From Podarcis raffonei (lineage: Eukaryota; Chordata; Lepidosauria; Squamata; Lacertidae), in the NCBI RefSeq assembly GCF_027172205.1, contig NC_070603.1, forward strand, positions 37,024,501 through 37,088,500: a stretch of DNA of 64,000 nucleotides. The letters run 5' to 3'. The notes below the pieces were generated by a model. It was not told the DNA's origin and did no database searches. It worked only from the letters and a program-made list of their open reading frames with translations. Each line of letters begins with the position of its first letter. Within the stretch, counting starts at the first letter, position 1. The position numbers and the translations under genes were made by a program. This document shows positions 22,105 to 33,361 of the stretch, one piece after another.

Positions 22105-25100
22105 GGTTTCACACTAGACATCCTAGGAAGTCTCTGCCTTCTTTGCCACAGGTACTTTGCAGACTGACGAAAGCTACAAATCTGCTCCTCTGATATCCCT
22201 TGAAGGCAAGGCACACACTCCATTCAGGTGCTCAAGGGCAGCTCAGCCTCATTCTTCTGCCAAAAGGGCAGAGAAGGGTTACTTCCTCATGTCTGGCTTA
22301 GTGATTTTGTGGGCAGAATTTGCAAGCAGAGAAACACCCGCAAGTCAAACAGGTGGGTTTCACACATTTCCTTAGCCCCATAAACAGTGCTCTTTGATAA
22401 CCTGTTTGCTGCAGGTAAATATTACCTGAACAGATAAAATGTGAGCAGATGGTGAAAGGAGCAGGGCTCTGTTCCCTTTAAAAAATTAAAAAGAGGACAT
22501 TTAGGCAGGTGTGGCTTTATCTTATTCCTGCAAAACAAGCTGCACCTGCCGAATTTCCCTCTCTGAAACAGCTACCTGAAGACAACATAGGCATTCTGTC
22601 TTCTTTTCCTGTTAGTTTCTCTCTCTGTCTCTGTGTAGGAAGAAGTAGCTGTGTTCACAAGGAAGGGGAACTACAAGCTATAATCCTGTACTGAAGTTAC
22701 TTGGCAGTAAGCCCCACTGAACTCAGTGGGACTTCCTGCATCAGATCTAAGGTGTAACACTTCTTGAGGGTTTGTAAAGAAATGTGCATTTTCATTAAGG
22801 AATTTCATTAATTCAGGGAGAGGGGGACCAGATGGACAGGGCGACCCTCTACAGCAGATTGGGGATGGGGAGGCTGCAGTGGAGATGAGAGGAAGGGGAT
22901 TTATCAATGCAGAAGTCCACTCACACAGAATCTTTCTTTATTATACAGTCATACCTGTTAAATATGCTTCAGGTTGAGTGTTTTCGGGTTGCGCTCCGCG
23001 GCGACCCGGAAGTGATGGAACGTGTTACTTCCGGGTTTTGCCGCTCGCGCATGCACAGACGCTCAAAATGATGTCACGCACATGCGCAGAAGCGGCGAAT
23101 TGCAACCTGCGCCCACGCGGGTTGCGTTCGCTTCAGGATGTGAACGGGGCTTCAGAATGGATCCCGTTCGCATCCAGAGGTACCACTGTACTAACACTAT
23201 TATGTGGCACATTAAATTTATCCATATTTACTGACCTCCTTTCTCATTTGGACGGGTAAATACATTAGGTTTGTGATGGTGTCGTAGATTTTACTTAGGA
23301 TCTGTGCTGGATATTCTTTCAACACCAGGATATTAAAGTTAGCAAGTCCTCTTAGAAAACTATAGTTTGTGGTTGAAAGTATGAGCAGTAGTTCTAAGCT
23401 GCAGACATTGAAAGGATTAAGGATGTTCTTGCAGTTCAACAATTATTTCATTATATGTCATAAATTATCATCCTTAAATTATTTTCTTAGTTCTGTGAAA
23501 CCATGATTTCCATAAATAAAGATTTCCTAATAATCTTCCTCCTCCATGTTTGCATTATAAAACAGTGCAGTAAGAGGTGATTAAACCTGGGGCTATTTTT
23601 TTGCTTGTATTTATTATACAAAGTGTTAAACATGGCTGATATGCATAGCTTATAGCCTTATCAAAATGTGAGCAATGCCAGAGTGTATTGTTTAGACTTG
23701 TCAAAACATTAATTTGGTCCAGTATTTAAATCTTTTCGGGTAAAATCTGATTTTTAAATGGGCCAGCATAGCTGCTTCATAGTGTTTTCTAATTCGTGGG
23801 AGAGCTATTCCTTTCTCCTTCATTGTTATGTAGAGTCTTCAAAGTTACTCTGGGTCTTTTCTTTTGCCAGATAAAAACTATAAATATCCAATTATCAAAA
23901 ATTTCGGGTGAACTAATGGTAAATTTAAAAAATACAATAGTATTTTTGACAATACTATCATTTTCAAGGCAGCCATTTCCCCTATTTGTTATTTATTTGT
24001 GATCAGTGTTTTTATTCATTTTTGTCTTTGTTTTACTTCAGATAGTATGATTATGTTTTAAAAGATTTAATGCACTCATTTATTTATTAACAATGTATGT
24101 ATATTACCCAACAGCTAATATACAGGTGAATAATAAGGTTTAAAATGCATATTTTTAAAAAGCAACAAAACAAGCAATAAAACATTAACCGATAAAACCA
24201 TCAACAGCAAACCATGTAAAATAGCATAAAAATGGCAGATTGGACTATTGGAAATCTTGATGAATAAATTGAGACTTGCATGAGAATAAATTTTAAAAGG
24301 AAATTTCACTGCAACTTGTGTTGATTTATGAGTACAGCTGAACATGGCAATCTTCTGGCAGCAGCTCTTTGTATTGTATAGTTGATGTAACTCTCCTAAC
24401 GCCCCTTCTTTGGTGAAAGAGGCTCACCTATGGAAAAAAGGGCAAGTTTTATTTTATATAATCCTTTTGTCATAACGTCTCTTTGAATTAAAGTTTAATT
24501 ATTTTTATTACTTCAATCCATCTCAAAGCATTATTTAATATTTTGCACTATAGTTGCGTTTAACACCTAAACAGTTACAGTAGTATGTATGCTAATATTG
24601 TGGAAATTCCATCTTTGGTGTTTTATAGCCTCTATTTTGGAAATGTGATGTTTCTCCTTATTGTTAAAAATCTAATATTTATTTATTTATTTATTTAAAA
24701 AAGATAGCATAGAAAAACACTAGAGTATCTTAAGGATTTAAAATCCCAGAAAATAAAAAGGACCACAATGTGGGTGCCAGGCAAGTACCTCTAGCGAGGG
24801 CATTCCATAACCAGGGCATGACCACTGAAAGGGTATCATATTAGATGCTGGAAGAAAATAACACTGTGAAATCTAAAAATACTGACAGGGTGAAGATTTA
24901 GGCCGTGTTCCTATGAATAGAGATAATGGAGGAAGCACTAGACTCCCAAGAAGCAGCACAGGACATTGGCCTTCCTTGCCAACCTCTTATTCAGTCCAAT
25001 CCTGAACATCTTTATTCAGAGGTAGCACTGAACTCAGTGAGATTTACTCTCTAGTAAGTGTGTGGAAGATTACTCAATACATAGGTTAGAAGGAACCTGT

Positions 25101-25929
25101 TAGTTACACTTTTCTTCCTGATTGGAAGCTGCAGTGCCTAGCTTAAGAGAGACCACAGACACTCACATGAATGGGGGGGACGGGGGGGGACTGAATACAG
25201 ACTTTAGCAGGGATAGTTAATGTGTTGCTGCCCTCTAGCTCCTATTGTTCCTATAGTCCCTGATGACTGGCCATGCTGGCTGGGGGTGTTGGGAGCTCAG
25301 CAACTTCTGGAGGGCACCATATTGGCTACCACTGCTTTAAGGTATTAGATGGGGGGTTATTTTCATTGTATTATTGACAGAGGTGTAAGGGGAGGGGTAG
25401 TACTTCTAGTGAGAGACAAATTGTGCTCCTTCTGGGGGAGTTAGTCCATCTTGGTCCCCACCCTACACTCAGCTCTCACCTGTGGCTCCTAGAATAAAGT
25501 TACTAGACACCCCTGTTTCCCGGGGACAGTCCCCAGATCTAAACATCAGTCCCCATAGAAAATCCATTGAAGTTGAAAAGTGTCCCTGGATTCATTGAAA
25601 AAAATCTAGTAACCTTATCCTAGAAGCCTGTCAACATGCTACAGCAGCCACACTCTGGGAATGGCTTCGACTGGCCAGCTAAACTGAGTGAGGCTAGCTG
25701 ATGGGTCTCAAACCCTTGGTGAGTTTAAGGACCCTCCAGGTGAAGACAGGATGAAGCAGATTGAGTGGATGAAACCAAGAAATGGTCAAGAAGGTGGTTT
25801 CTGCATGTGCTGTAGAGGGAAGCGAGGGACAGGTGGGGCTCATCAGCCTGGGAAAATAGTAGCCTATCTAGGAGAAGGAAAACTCTGGTCCTAACCTCTG
25901 CTGCCTTGCAGTTTATCATCAGGAGAAGA
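22105..25929. other. Flank upstream of ST6GALNAC1
   Basis: The 5' UTR and promoter of ST6GALNAC1 must lie at the left end, but no CpG island or convincing TATA box is visible. Contents are a Tigger-like MITE (22946-23188), A/T-rich LINE tail remnants on the minus strand (about 24060-24340 and 24670-24850), and a worn palindromic MITE at about 25205-25335. The remainder is A/T-rich with nothing recognised. Confidence 0.5.
22946..23188. mobile_element. Tigger/pogo-like MITE, GC-rich subfamily
   Basis: TA-flanked; starts CAGTCATACCTGTTAAATA and ends AGAGGTACCACTG. The interior is CpG-rich (GTTGCGCTCCGCGGCGACCC), unlike the surrounding A/T-rich DNA. Confidence 0.75.
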
Positions 25930-25965
25930 AAAGGCTAAGGAGTCAACCCTACACAAATCCAGCCC

Positions 25966-26698
25966 CTTTTAATGAGGGTGAAAGAGGAGAGCGCAAAATA
26001 TGGTCTGAGGCTCAACATCAAAAAAACGAAGATCATGGCCACTGGTCCCATCACCTCCTGGCAAATAGAAGGGGAAGAAATGGAGGCAGTGAGAGATTTT
26101 ACTTTCTTGGGCTCCATGATCACTGCAGATGGTGACAGCAGCCACGAAATTAAAAGACGCCTGCTTCTTGGGAGAAGGGCAATGACAGGCCTAGACAGCA
26201 TCTTGAGAAGTAGAGACGTCACCTTGCCAACAAAGGTCCGTATAGTTAAAGCCATGGTTTTCCCAGTAGTGATGTATGGAAGTGAGAGCTGGACCATAAA
26301 GAAAGCTGATCGCCGAAGAATTGATGCTTTTGAATTATGGTGCTGGAGAAGACTCTTGAGAGTCCCATGGACTGCAAGAAGATCAAACGCATCCATTCTT
26401 AATGAAATCAGCCCTGAGTGCTCACTGGAAGGACAGATCGTGAAGCTGAGGCTCCAGTACTTTGGCCACCTCATGAGAAGAGAAGACTCCCTGGAGAAGA
26501 CACTGATGCTGGGAAAGATGGAGGGCACAAGGAGAAGGGGGCGACAGAGGATGAGATGGTTGGATAGTGTTCTCGAAGCCACAAACATGAGTCTGACCAA
26601 ACTGCGGGAGGTAGTGGAGGACAGAGGTGCCTGGCGTGCTCTGGTCCATGGGGTCACGAAGAGTCGGACACGACTAAACGACTAAACAACAACAACAA
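25966..26698 (+). mobile_element. Bov-B (RTE clade) LINE, 3' part of ORF and tail
   Basis: An open frame of 237 codons (25972-26685) encodes the C-terminal reverse-transcriptase region of Bov-B. Segments include LNIKKTKIMATGPITSW, then FTFLGSMITADGDSSHEIKR, MVFPVVMYGSESWTIKKADR, RIDAFELWCWRRLLRVPWTA, LQYFGHLMRREDSLEKTLML, GRQRMRWLDS and VTKSRTRLND. The short 3' end contains GTCCATGGGGTCACGAAGAG, then TCGGACACGAC, followed by (ACAACA)n. The element is 5'-truncated, but the remaining frame is open, suggesting fairly recent insertion. Bov-B is known for horizontal transfer among squamates and mammals. It can supply the machinery for the Sauria SINEs in this window. Confidence 0.95.
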
Positions 26699-27677
26699 CA
26701 ATGTGGCTGGATGGCACCTTGTACGCCTCCTTCCAGCAACTCCTGCAGCCAAACTGGTGCCAAATGTATTGCTCTGCTTTCCTTTGGACCACATCAGCAA
26801 GGCTGAGGGGGGAACCATGTCATCTGGGCAGCCCAGGATCTCCATCCACACACTGCCCAGGCTTGTGCCCTGGGGAGGTCACTTCACCCTTGGAGGTGCA
26901 CTCCATTGTCTCTCAAGATAGATGGATGCTAACCACCATTATTGACATACGTTGTATCCACATAACTGCAAATGGCCAGTGGAGCTGGTTTAAATGAGGT
27001 GCAAATCTTTAAATAAGGGGCATGGGGCTGGTTAGAAAATAATTATTTACTACATTATTACATTACATGGCCTTCTTGTCAGAGTTGCTGTTTCTGCTTC
27101 TGTTGGCCTTTCCCCCTGCTCATTCCTTTTCAAATTCAGTTTTAATTCCAATTCCAGAACACTAATAATTTAAGGTGAATTAACACGTTAAATGAGTCTT
27201 TACCTTGGAGGCTGGTTGTGGGTGGGACTGATATTGGCAACCTTATTGTCAAGTCAGGATCCTAGAAATGGTTACGGTACTTGGAAGTTTCAGTGTTATA
27301 GTGAATAGGATACTATGCTCTTCGTGGTAGGAAGTTGTCTTGCCTTGGGCATTGTATTCTGAACATACCAAAGTGTCTGTCAATGTTTGCTTAATCAAAT
27401 CCATTCCAGAAGAATATTTGCCCTTCAGAATTACTTTTATCATATGTCTGGCAGGAGCAATTTAACAGCATCAGACGGACAGCATCTGATACTGACTCTC
27501 TTTTTGTTTTCACTCTGGAATTTTAAAACATTTCTCTCTACAGGAAGTGCTCTTATAATGGCTGACCTGTGCAACAAATAGCTTAAAAGGTCTCAAGGAG
27601 ATCCTGCGCTGCTCATCCAGGAGGGTAGAGCAACTCCTGCAAGACCTGCATGAATCCCTGCAATTCCCTCCAAGTGT

Positions 27678-29140
27678 ATGCAGAGAAGAGCTGCCAGTAG
27701 TCCAGCAAGCAATTCAAAGCACGGTGTGGCAAAGGGCTGTGTTCTTATCCTAATTCCCTTCTATGGGTTGCTCTCATATGCCTTCAGCTTGATTGAAGAC
27801 TGGGTGAACATCCATTCAACGGTCTGTTCAACCTTGCATTCTCCACATCAAGAGAAAACTGCAGTGGTTCTTTATGATGATGCCATCTTCATAGCGCACT
27901 GTGAGGAAGCTGAACAGAGATCCACCAACCGTTTTGCCCAAGCCTGCAGGGAGTTTGACCTTACCACCCCCCTGACAAAGACCAATTTCCTGGGTCAGAA
28001 CATCGCCAGCACTCCATGCATCAGCACTGGCGACCACATGTTTGAGATGGTAGACACTTTTGTATACCTGGGCTCCACCGTAACCAGCAACCTCTCATCG
28101 ATGCTGAGCTGGACAAGCATATTGGTAAGACAGCTACAGCTATGGCACCCCTCTCCAAGAGTACGGGAGAATGTAGTGCTAATGACCAATAACAAGATGA
28201 AGGTCTACCAGGCTTGTGTGCTGAGCACGCTGCTTTATGGAAGTGAGTCACAGGCAGTGGCGGAGGAAGGGGGCGGTCTGCCCCGGTGCCAGCCTGGGGG
28301 GTGACATCGCTGTGGGCAGACACCTCCCCCTTGGGATGCCTGGGCAGATGCCGCCCCATTGGGATGACGCTCGCACGGGCGGGCGCCTACCCAATTGAGA
28401 TGATGGCTTGCACGGGCGGGCACCTCCCCCTTGGGACACTTGCTTGGGTGGGCACCTCCCCCTTGGGATGCTCAGGCGGGCGCCTTCCCCTTGGGACGCC
28501 CCCACGTGCAACGTGCTACGCCCCTGCCATCCTGGGTACCAAATCCCCATCTTCTGCGACTGGTCATGGACAACTTACAGAAATGATGCCTCAATGCCTT
28601 CCACATGTGCTGCATCAGGAAGATTTTGGGCATCACATGGCAGAACAGAGTCTCAAACAAAGATGTGCTCTCCCAAGCCCACATTCCAAACAAATTCACA
28701 ATGATGTCTCAGCAACCTTTGCAATGGCTTGGTCATGTCCACAGAATGGAAGATGGCAGGATCATCTATGGGGAGCTGTCTTCAGGCACCAGGCTTGTTG
28801 GCAGACCAACTCTGTATTACAAAGATGTCTGCAAACGTGCCACGGAGCCTGGCTGCATTAACCGTGCCATGTGGAATCCCTTGCAGATGACCGCAGCACC
28901 TCGAGACAGGCAGGTTGTGTATCTACAGCAGTGATCGGAGGAGGAATGACCCCTAGGAGCACAAAAAGAAGAAATGCATAGCACATCTGCATCAGCACAA
29001 CTGGATGCCTTCATCTGCCCCAGCTGCAACAAAACATGTCGGTCTCTGCAGCCACAGCAGGTGCTGTAACTCTCCTATGCTTTGACTTCACCCCAAAGGT
29101 GCACTCTTCTATTGCCTCCTGAGAAAGGATGCCATCAACA
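27678..29140 (+). mobile_element. Non-LTR LINE 3' half (endonuclease/RT family with C-terminal zinc finger), decayed
   Basis: Translated blocks in order are AVVLYDDAIFIAHCEEAEQR (a worn RT catalytic block, Y-D-D in place of A-D-D), then TTPLTKTNFLGQNIASTP, TFVYLGSTVTSNLSS, MKVYQACVLSTLLYGSES, CCIRKILGITWQNRVSNKDV and PLQWLGHVHRMEDGRIIYGE. The last is a zinc-finger-like CPSCNKTC near 29010. The order matches a LINE lineage common in fish and reptiles, but clade assignment is uncertain. The frame is interrupted by the MITE at 28256 and by decay. An ancient antisense 3' piece of the same family is at 10592. Confidence 0.8.
28256..28533. mobile_element. GC-rich MITE-like insert containing a minisatellite
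   Basis: The insert splits the LINE frame between YGSES and WTTY. Its ends, GGCAGTGGCGGAG and CTACGCCCCTGCC, are imperfect inverted repeats. Inside, about six units of 28-35 bases with the theme GGGCACCTCCCCCTTGGGA repeat in tandem between about 28312 and 28505. The left part matches the block at 5612. Confidence 0.65.
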
Positions 29141-29464
29141 AATAGCTTACACCTAGACTGTGAAGAAACGCTAATGTAAGCTTCATGTGAAAATGCCCAA
29201 TATGCCTCCCCTTAAAGACAGATTGCCTCGCATGCCCTTAGTGTCTCTTGTAAGCAAATCCCTTTAATCATACCTTTAAAGTATAAATTGAAAGAAAAGC
29301 CTTTTTTTTGTTCTTCTCAAAATAAACAAGGTGATAGAAAGATGTTGATTTTGCATCCAATGTGAAAGGATTGAAAAAAATCTGGATGTTCAAGTCCTTA
29401 CCTGGTTCAGGGAGGAAGTTCCATTAGCTAACACATTCTTTCTGTGCCCATCATAGTTCTAAAG

Positions 29465-29600
29465 CAGGCTTCCTCAACCTCGGCCCTCCAGATGTTTTGA
29501 GACTACAGTTCCCATCATCCCTGACCACTGGTCCTGCTAGCTAGGGATCATGGGAGTTGTAGGCCAAAAACATCTGGAGGGCCAGGGTTGAGGAAGCCTG
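29465..29600. mobile_element. Palindromic hAT-type MITE with 8-bp target duplication
   Basis: A fold-back element of 136 bases. It begins CAGGCTTCCTCAACC and ends GGTTGAGGAAGCCTG, and the halves continue to mirror (CCTCCAGATGTTTT / AAACATCTGGAGG; CAGTTCCCATCATCC / GATCATGGGAGTTGTA). The eight-base repeat TTCTAAAG lies exactly at 29457-29464 and 29601-29608, as expected for hAT transposition. No coding capacity. Confidence 0.9.
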
Positions 29601-29774
29601 TTCTAAAGAGTATGAAGCATTACACGACTGTGTTGACTCTGACATACATCACTGAACTTTGGAAGCACATCTTCATACTGCTAGAATGTATGTGTTAAGT
29701 GAGCCCTTCCAGTGAAGGGCAAAAGGAAGCAGGCCACAGCACCCGTATTAGCTGATTTTTGAAACAGTGACCAG

Positions 29775-29965
29775 AAAATAGGAGCCAACTCCTAGGGGCT
29801 GATGTCACTTCAGTCCCCCCAATAAAATATTTGAGGGGCTGCCCTCCCCCAGTTGATAGGCATTGCCATTCAAAAGGTGTGCATGCACTTCAACTTGTGA
29901 TTATGTGGGGCAGGGGTTACTTCAGCCCCCCCCATATTTTATTCAAGTTGGACCCATATTTTATT
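29775..29965. repeat. Unclassified dispersed repeat
   Basis: Contains GAGCCAACTCCTAGGGGCTG, CCCCCCAATAAAATATTTGA and a second CCCCCCCATATTTTATTC block. It resembles small DNA elements of squamates, but the ends are not defined. Confidence 0.35.
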
Positions 29966-30049
29966 CACCCCTGGACCAGAAACACTGTAAGTTGCAGGGA
30001 AATGGCCTACAGCTATACCCAATTAAGGCGGGGGAAGATGATGGCACAT

Positions 30050-30655
30050 TAAAATCAAAATGCCCAGATGGCTTCAGTGGCTACGGATGCCAGCTGGTTT
30101 GCCAACTGATGGCCCTTCCAGAATGCAGCAGCAGCTAAGGTGCTGGTGGGTACCACAGGCTAGGCACGTGTTGCACCCGTTCTTAAGACCTGCACTGGTT
30201 GCCTGTGTTTGTATAAGCACAATTCCAGGTGCTTCAGGTATTTGGGGCCCCATACAACTTGGCCACTAAATACCTGGAGGATCCTCCTCCTTTATAGGCC
30301 TGCCCATGTGTTGAGATCTCCAGGGGAGGCCCTGCTGACAGTTGTGTCTCCCTGTGATGTTCACAGGTTGGTCGTGCATGAACAGGACCTTTTCTGTGGT
30401 GACCCCCCCAAATTGAGGTATATCTGGACTTACCGTTGTAAACATTTCAGCATTAGTTCAAGATGTACCTTTTTGCACAGCTCTTTGAAGATAGAAGATG
30501 AGATCAAAATACCCCTCCCATTGGACTGGCGTTACTATTTCTGCTCATTAATTTGGTTGAATTTATGGTCCCATCATGTCTACTTGTACTGAGTTGCATG
30601 TATCCCACCCTGGGACATGGTGAAGGGTTGGGCTATAAATGCATACAAACAGAAT
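30050..30655 (+). mobile_element. Decayed L2-group LINE 3' end
   Basis: Worn relics of the ORF2 C-terminus are readable in more than one frame (GAATGCAGCAGCAGC for QNAAA, and a CACTGGTTGCCTG block for HWLPV). A tail follows with CATGTATCCCACCCTGGGAC and GGGCTATAAATGCATACAAA. It is much older than the L2 at 35.4-44.8 kb. Confidence 0.6.
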
Positions 30656-31278
30656 TAGCAAAATACTGGGAGTACGAATAGATGGGGTGCATTTTCCTTC
30701 AGTCCTTCCTTCCCAGCAGAGAGAAATGTGTGGAGAACATAGAAGTAACAAACGAAAACAAGAACAAGAACCAACAGTCATCCTACCTTGAAGGAGAAAG
30801 AGGCCAGCAGCAAGTGGATCTCAAGAAATAAAGGTTTTATTTATTTACTGAGGTTTATCCTCAAACTACTGGATAGCAGGAGATGTGAGATTATCTGTCT
30901 GTATTAGTGAATGCCCACTGAGAAGTAGCTTTACTGTCCACATATTAAGACTATCACCCTGGTCAGCACAACCATTCTTGGGGCAACACTTTTCAGTTGT
31001 GATGCTGGAGGAATTAAAAGGTAGAAAATGGCAGGTGGTGATGACAACTGCCATTAAAAGCAAAAGTTATATAATTCTTACTTTCAGTGATGATGTGTCA
31101 GTTCCCTGCTGCTGATTGTATCATGCACAATGAGTTTCATTTATTCACTCCATTCCCAGTTTCTTTTTTGTTAAACTGCTCAGGGCACCCGGCCATTTGC
31201 AGCAACAACTGTATTGTTAATGTTTTGTTAAAGTTCCCAGAAGCTTATAATTATGAACGCCAAGCAATTGCAATTACT

Positions 31279-33351
31279 TTTTTTTTAAAAAAATAATATT
31301 TATTGGAAAAAAGGTTTTTTGTTGTTGTTTTTTTAAAAATAAAATAAAAATTCCACACACACAAAGAAAAAACAAGACAGAAAAATAAAAATAAAAAAAC
31401 CATCATTCTCAGATTCCCCACTTTCCATACCTTCTTTCGTTGACCTCCTCCTCCTCCCTTTTCTTGTATCCTGATTAATAATAATCGCAGCAAATCCTTT
31501 CCTTAATTCATAATATTCTGTCATTACATTACCTTAATTCTATTTTCATCTTATCATATAGAAACCTTAAAGTTTAAAGCTTAAATCTTATTTTTACCAA
31601 CTTCTCCTAACCATAACATTCTTTAGACATTTTTACAAGAGCCAAGTAATTTCATTTCAACATTTTTCTAACATTCATTAATTTTATAGAACAATCTTAA
31701 TTATATATAAAAAAAGAGAAAAACAATCCAATCTTCATCCAGCGTCCCTTCCTCCTGGTCCCGGGCTTTGTCAGTCCTTTTTAACCTATTAATCTAGCAC
31801 ATTAACCTGGTAACCTTATATCCGAGGCCCTCAAGTCTCTTCCATGTCCCTTCCACAGCTCTTCTTCATATTTTCCTTTCATTCTCGGGAACTCCAGCTT
31901 GGTAACGTTTTGGACCCTTTTCAACAAATCAGCCCCTTTTCCATAGACCAGACTGGACTCCATATGGTAATTAAAAACATGTTCCAGATTCCCTCCAAAA
32001 TTGAGAGCCCCCACAGCTCCAGACATCAGACGGCCCATTGCCAGACTCGAAAGGTCCAAATCTCCCTGTAAGGGGGGTCTATCCAGCCCCCCATTTCCAA
32101 ACCTAACCAAACTTTATCTTTCCAAGTCTGGTTTTTTCCAAGTTCATTTGTCAACTCCAAAAATTTATGTTCCTGCTGGGCCGCTGCTCCCTCCGTCTCT
32201 GGCGCCCAAGATTCAGCAACATCCTCTTCTTTCAGTTGTTCTGTCATGGCACACTCCTGTTTTAGTTCCTGGGTGGGCTCCATATAATTTCCCACTACCT
32301 GTTCAAGGGTTCTGGCCTCATTAGTCATTAAATCAGTCTTCTGGCTTAACTGATCCAATAGGGCATTTATTTTACAGAAAGCACCCAACAGTGCTTCTGA
32401 AGACATTGTCCTGCAAGGTCACAAATCCTTTCCCACGGTTGTAATATAAGACAGCTGCAAGCTCCCAGGAATTAGTTACAATTTCACAGTCCCCCTCTAG
32501 GGGGAAAGCTTCTAGTTGTTCTTTCTTTTAATAACAATAGCAACAAAGTTTCTTTTTTGTGATATTTTGTCCATATTTGTTCTTTTAAAATGCGAAAGGA
32601 AACAATGGAATCACTATGTTTCTCTGATCTTAACTATTTGTCAGAGACATTTGTTTCTGGTCAATGAGCTTCAAACGTCAATTCTGACACCCCGCTCCAG
32701 GATCAGGACGGTGGAAAATTACTTTGCTTTAAACTCACTTCTGCAGGTTTAAACAGCCCCCCCAAAAAAGATCCCCCTTCTTCTGCTGCCGAAGGGGGGT
32801 TCAGCGATTTTAAATGATGAAAGCCAATCCTTTAAAAGTGATTTTCAAAGCTCTAGTTTACGTTGTCTTTGCTCTGTTCTGGCTACAAGGAAACGGAAGG
32901 CTGACTTCCTGTTTAGACCTTCCCATTTCAGTACCAAATTAGGGTAAATTTTAAGTCCAAATTCCTTTCTATTTCGCCAGTTCTTAATTCAAGTCCAATT
33001 ATTCAGTGTTTCAGTACTCACGGGTGGTTATTTTAGATGCCAAATTGTCCCAGGAAAAAGGCAGCGCTCTCCGGTAACGGCTATATGGCTTCGCTCCGCA
33101 GAAAAAGCAATTGACTCACAGCACCGCGCCACTTCCCCCTCATCGCTTCGGAGCCCGTTAGTGGGTTCCTTTGCGGGTTGGGGGGGGCGCTAAGGATGCC
33201 CGCCGAGTCCCACGGTCACAGGCTTCATCCGCCTGTGATTTCCAGAAGAGTCCCCGCTTCGCCGTAGCGGAAAAGACCCGTTTCATGCGGAGCTGGTCCC
33301 TCCAATTCAGAGGGAGTCCGCCATTACCGATGGCGCCACCCCGGAAGTCCC
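31279..33351 (-). mobile_element. Compact L1 derivative lacking ORF2 (HAL1-like, non-autonomous)
   Basis: The element is bounded by an exact ten-base duplication TGCAATTACT (31269-31278 and 33352-33361), so both ends are original. The 5' end of about 350 bases on the minus strand is the same as the 5' UTR of the large L1 (shared blocks GGACTTCCGG, GCCATCGGTAATGGCGG and GGGACTCGGCGGGCA). The 3' end also resembles the L1 3' UTR (AAAATTAATGAATGTTAG and AAAGGATTTGCTG) and closes in an A-rich tail. Between them there is a small coding region but no endonuclease or reverse transcriptase. Length is 2073 bases against 6179 for the full L1. Confidence 0.85.
31802..32406 (-). pseudogene. ORF of the compact L1 derivative (two overlapping frames)
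   Basis: The first frame (32026-32406, 126 residues) starts MSSEALLGAFCKINALLDQL and has a probable N-terminal coiled coil. The second (31802-32110, 102 residues) contains GNLEHVFNYHMESSLVYGKG and FPRMKGKYEEELWKGHGRD. They overlap and probably were one frame before a frameshift. The N-terminal coiled coil faintly resembles that of L1 ORF1p (KINALLDQLSQ versus KIYESLDKLSK), but the rest does not match the RRM and C-terminal domains of ORF1p. Function unknown. Confidence 0.6.
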
Positions 33352-33361
33352 TGCAATTACT

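Noticed and set aside
28248-28550. Gly/Pro-rich frames on both strands in the minisatellite
   Set aside because: Created by the tandem repeat; no independent evidence of coding.
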